Translations under genes and position numbers: made by a program
In this document: piece by piece, positions 13,282 through 13,485 of the stretch
Layout of the letters: each line of letters begins with the position of its first letter
Numbering within the stretch: position 1 is the first letter of the stretch
The notes under the pieces: generated by a model
What the model saw: only the letters and a program-made list of their open reading frames with translations
What the model was told of the DNA's origin: nothing
Database searches by the model: none
DNA from: an uncultured Eubacterium sp.
GTDB lineage: Bacteria > Bacillota_A > Clostridia > Lachnospirales > Lachnospiraceae
DNA length: 13,485 nucleotides
Direction: 5' to 3'
NCBI GenBank assembly: GCA_947653505.1
Contig: CANTHI010000034.1
Span: forward strand, 1 to 13,485

Positions 13282-13485
13282 ATGGAACAGTTGAAACTGT
13301 TAAAGCACACAGATAAGATTAATGAATTGCTGGCACGCTACGGAGTGAAATTTGGAATCTATAAAAATAACGTCTTCAAAGAGCAGCTATTTCCTTTTGA
13401 TTCCATTCCAAGGATTATTAAACGTGAAGAATTCAGCCATTTGGAAAAAGGACTGAATTCTTCACGTTTAATAATCCTTGTAATG
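13282..13485 (+). CDS. Circularly permuted ATP-grasp type 2 protein, 5' fragment
   Basis: The frame begins at ATG 13282 after AAGGAGG with seven bases of spacing and runs off the window. Residues 20-57, with YGVKFGIY, the hallmark PFDSIPRII and EEFSHLEKG, match the N-terminal region of circularly permuted ATP-grasp type 2 proteins (DUF404/CP_ATPgrasp), enzymes predicted to form peptide-like bonds. Substrate unknown. Family members normally continue GLxQRVxALNxFL, but here the sequence after residue 57 (from 13453) becomes the reverse complement of bases 13404-13436. The last eleven codons are therefore probably not native, and the true gene is cut at about 13452. Assignment rests on a short segment. 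Confidence 0.72.
   Translation, partial: MEQLKLLKHTDKINELLARYGVKFGIYKNNVFKEQLFPFDSIPRIIKREEFSHLEKGLNSSRLIILVM
13404..13485. repeat. 33-bp inverted repeat at window end, probable fold-back artefact
   Basis: Bases 13404-13436 and 13453-13485 are reverse complements at 32 of 33 positions (mismatch 13408/13481), separated by 16 bases. The first arm is conserved ATP-grasp coding sequence. The second arm lies where conserved sequence should continue, and it runs exactly to the last base of the window. This is what a fold-back chimeric read or a contig-end assembly error would produce. Confidence 0.9.

Noticed and set aside
13404..13485. Inverted repeat as a genuine transcription terminator or IS end
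   Set aside because: It lies within a conserved coding region, has no T-run in the right place, shows no transposase or target duplication, and ends exactly with the window.

Overview
The window looks like a piece of a Firmicutes genome, most likely a gut-type Lachnospiraceae (class Clostridia). Support comes from the gene set and order (thioesterase, polA, coaE, an FtsA-like protein, a WalJ-type hydrolase), strong GGAGG-type ribosome binding sites, consensus sigma-A promoters, and proteins that read like clostridial versions of their families. It is almost entirely chromosomal housekeeping DNA. I see no phage, integrase, transposase, CRISPR array, rRNA or tRNA.

Layout from right to left, as the main transcription unit runs on the minus strand. 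A divergent intergenic region (13053-13281) carries two facing sigma-A promoters. Leftward from it come a YbgC-like acyl-CoA thioesterase, polA, a coaE reading frame that runs without a stop into a large FtsA-like protein, a WalJ/YycJ-type metallo-beta-lactamase hydrolase, an ACT-domain protein (UPF0237), its usual partner the PFL/UPF0210 protein, and a CgeB-like glycosyltransferase joined to the previous gene by a 1-base stop/start overlap. Spacing is tight throughout and I found no convincing terminator inside the run. A 204-bp gap built of short tandem repeats follows, then purO-like IMP cyclohydrolase and tgt, closely coupled. The last stretch at the left edge (1-348) has no gene I can support. 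It holds a strong stem-loop, an imperfect direct repeat and a second hairpin, which suggests a structured interspersed repeat. Rightward from the divergent region, a good promoter, a leader hairpin and a strong RBS precede the first 57 codons of a circularly permuted ATP-grasp protein.

Functionally the main unit combines DNA repair/replication (PolA), CoA synthesis (CoaE), a probable division or cell-envelope scaffold ATPase (FtsA-like) and a hydrolase family linked elsewhere to coordinating wall and division with replication (WalJ). The ACT/UPF0210 pair has no settled function. Tgt and PurO belong to queuosine tRNA modification and purine synthesis.

Points most worth attention: (1) the coaE/ftsA-like open fusion with a retained internal RBS; (2) the FtsA-like protein's architecture, an actin-like ATPase followed by probable beta-grasp domains, a long Gln/Pro repeat tract encoded by 42- and 48-bp minisatellites, and a terminal beta-grasp-like domain; (3) a 33-bp near-perfect inverted repeat at the right edge that replaces conserved coding sequence with the gene's own reverse complement and so is very probably a fold-back assembly or read artefact; (4) a terminator-like hairpin just after the rightward promoter; (5) the structured element at the left edge.
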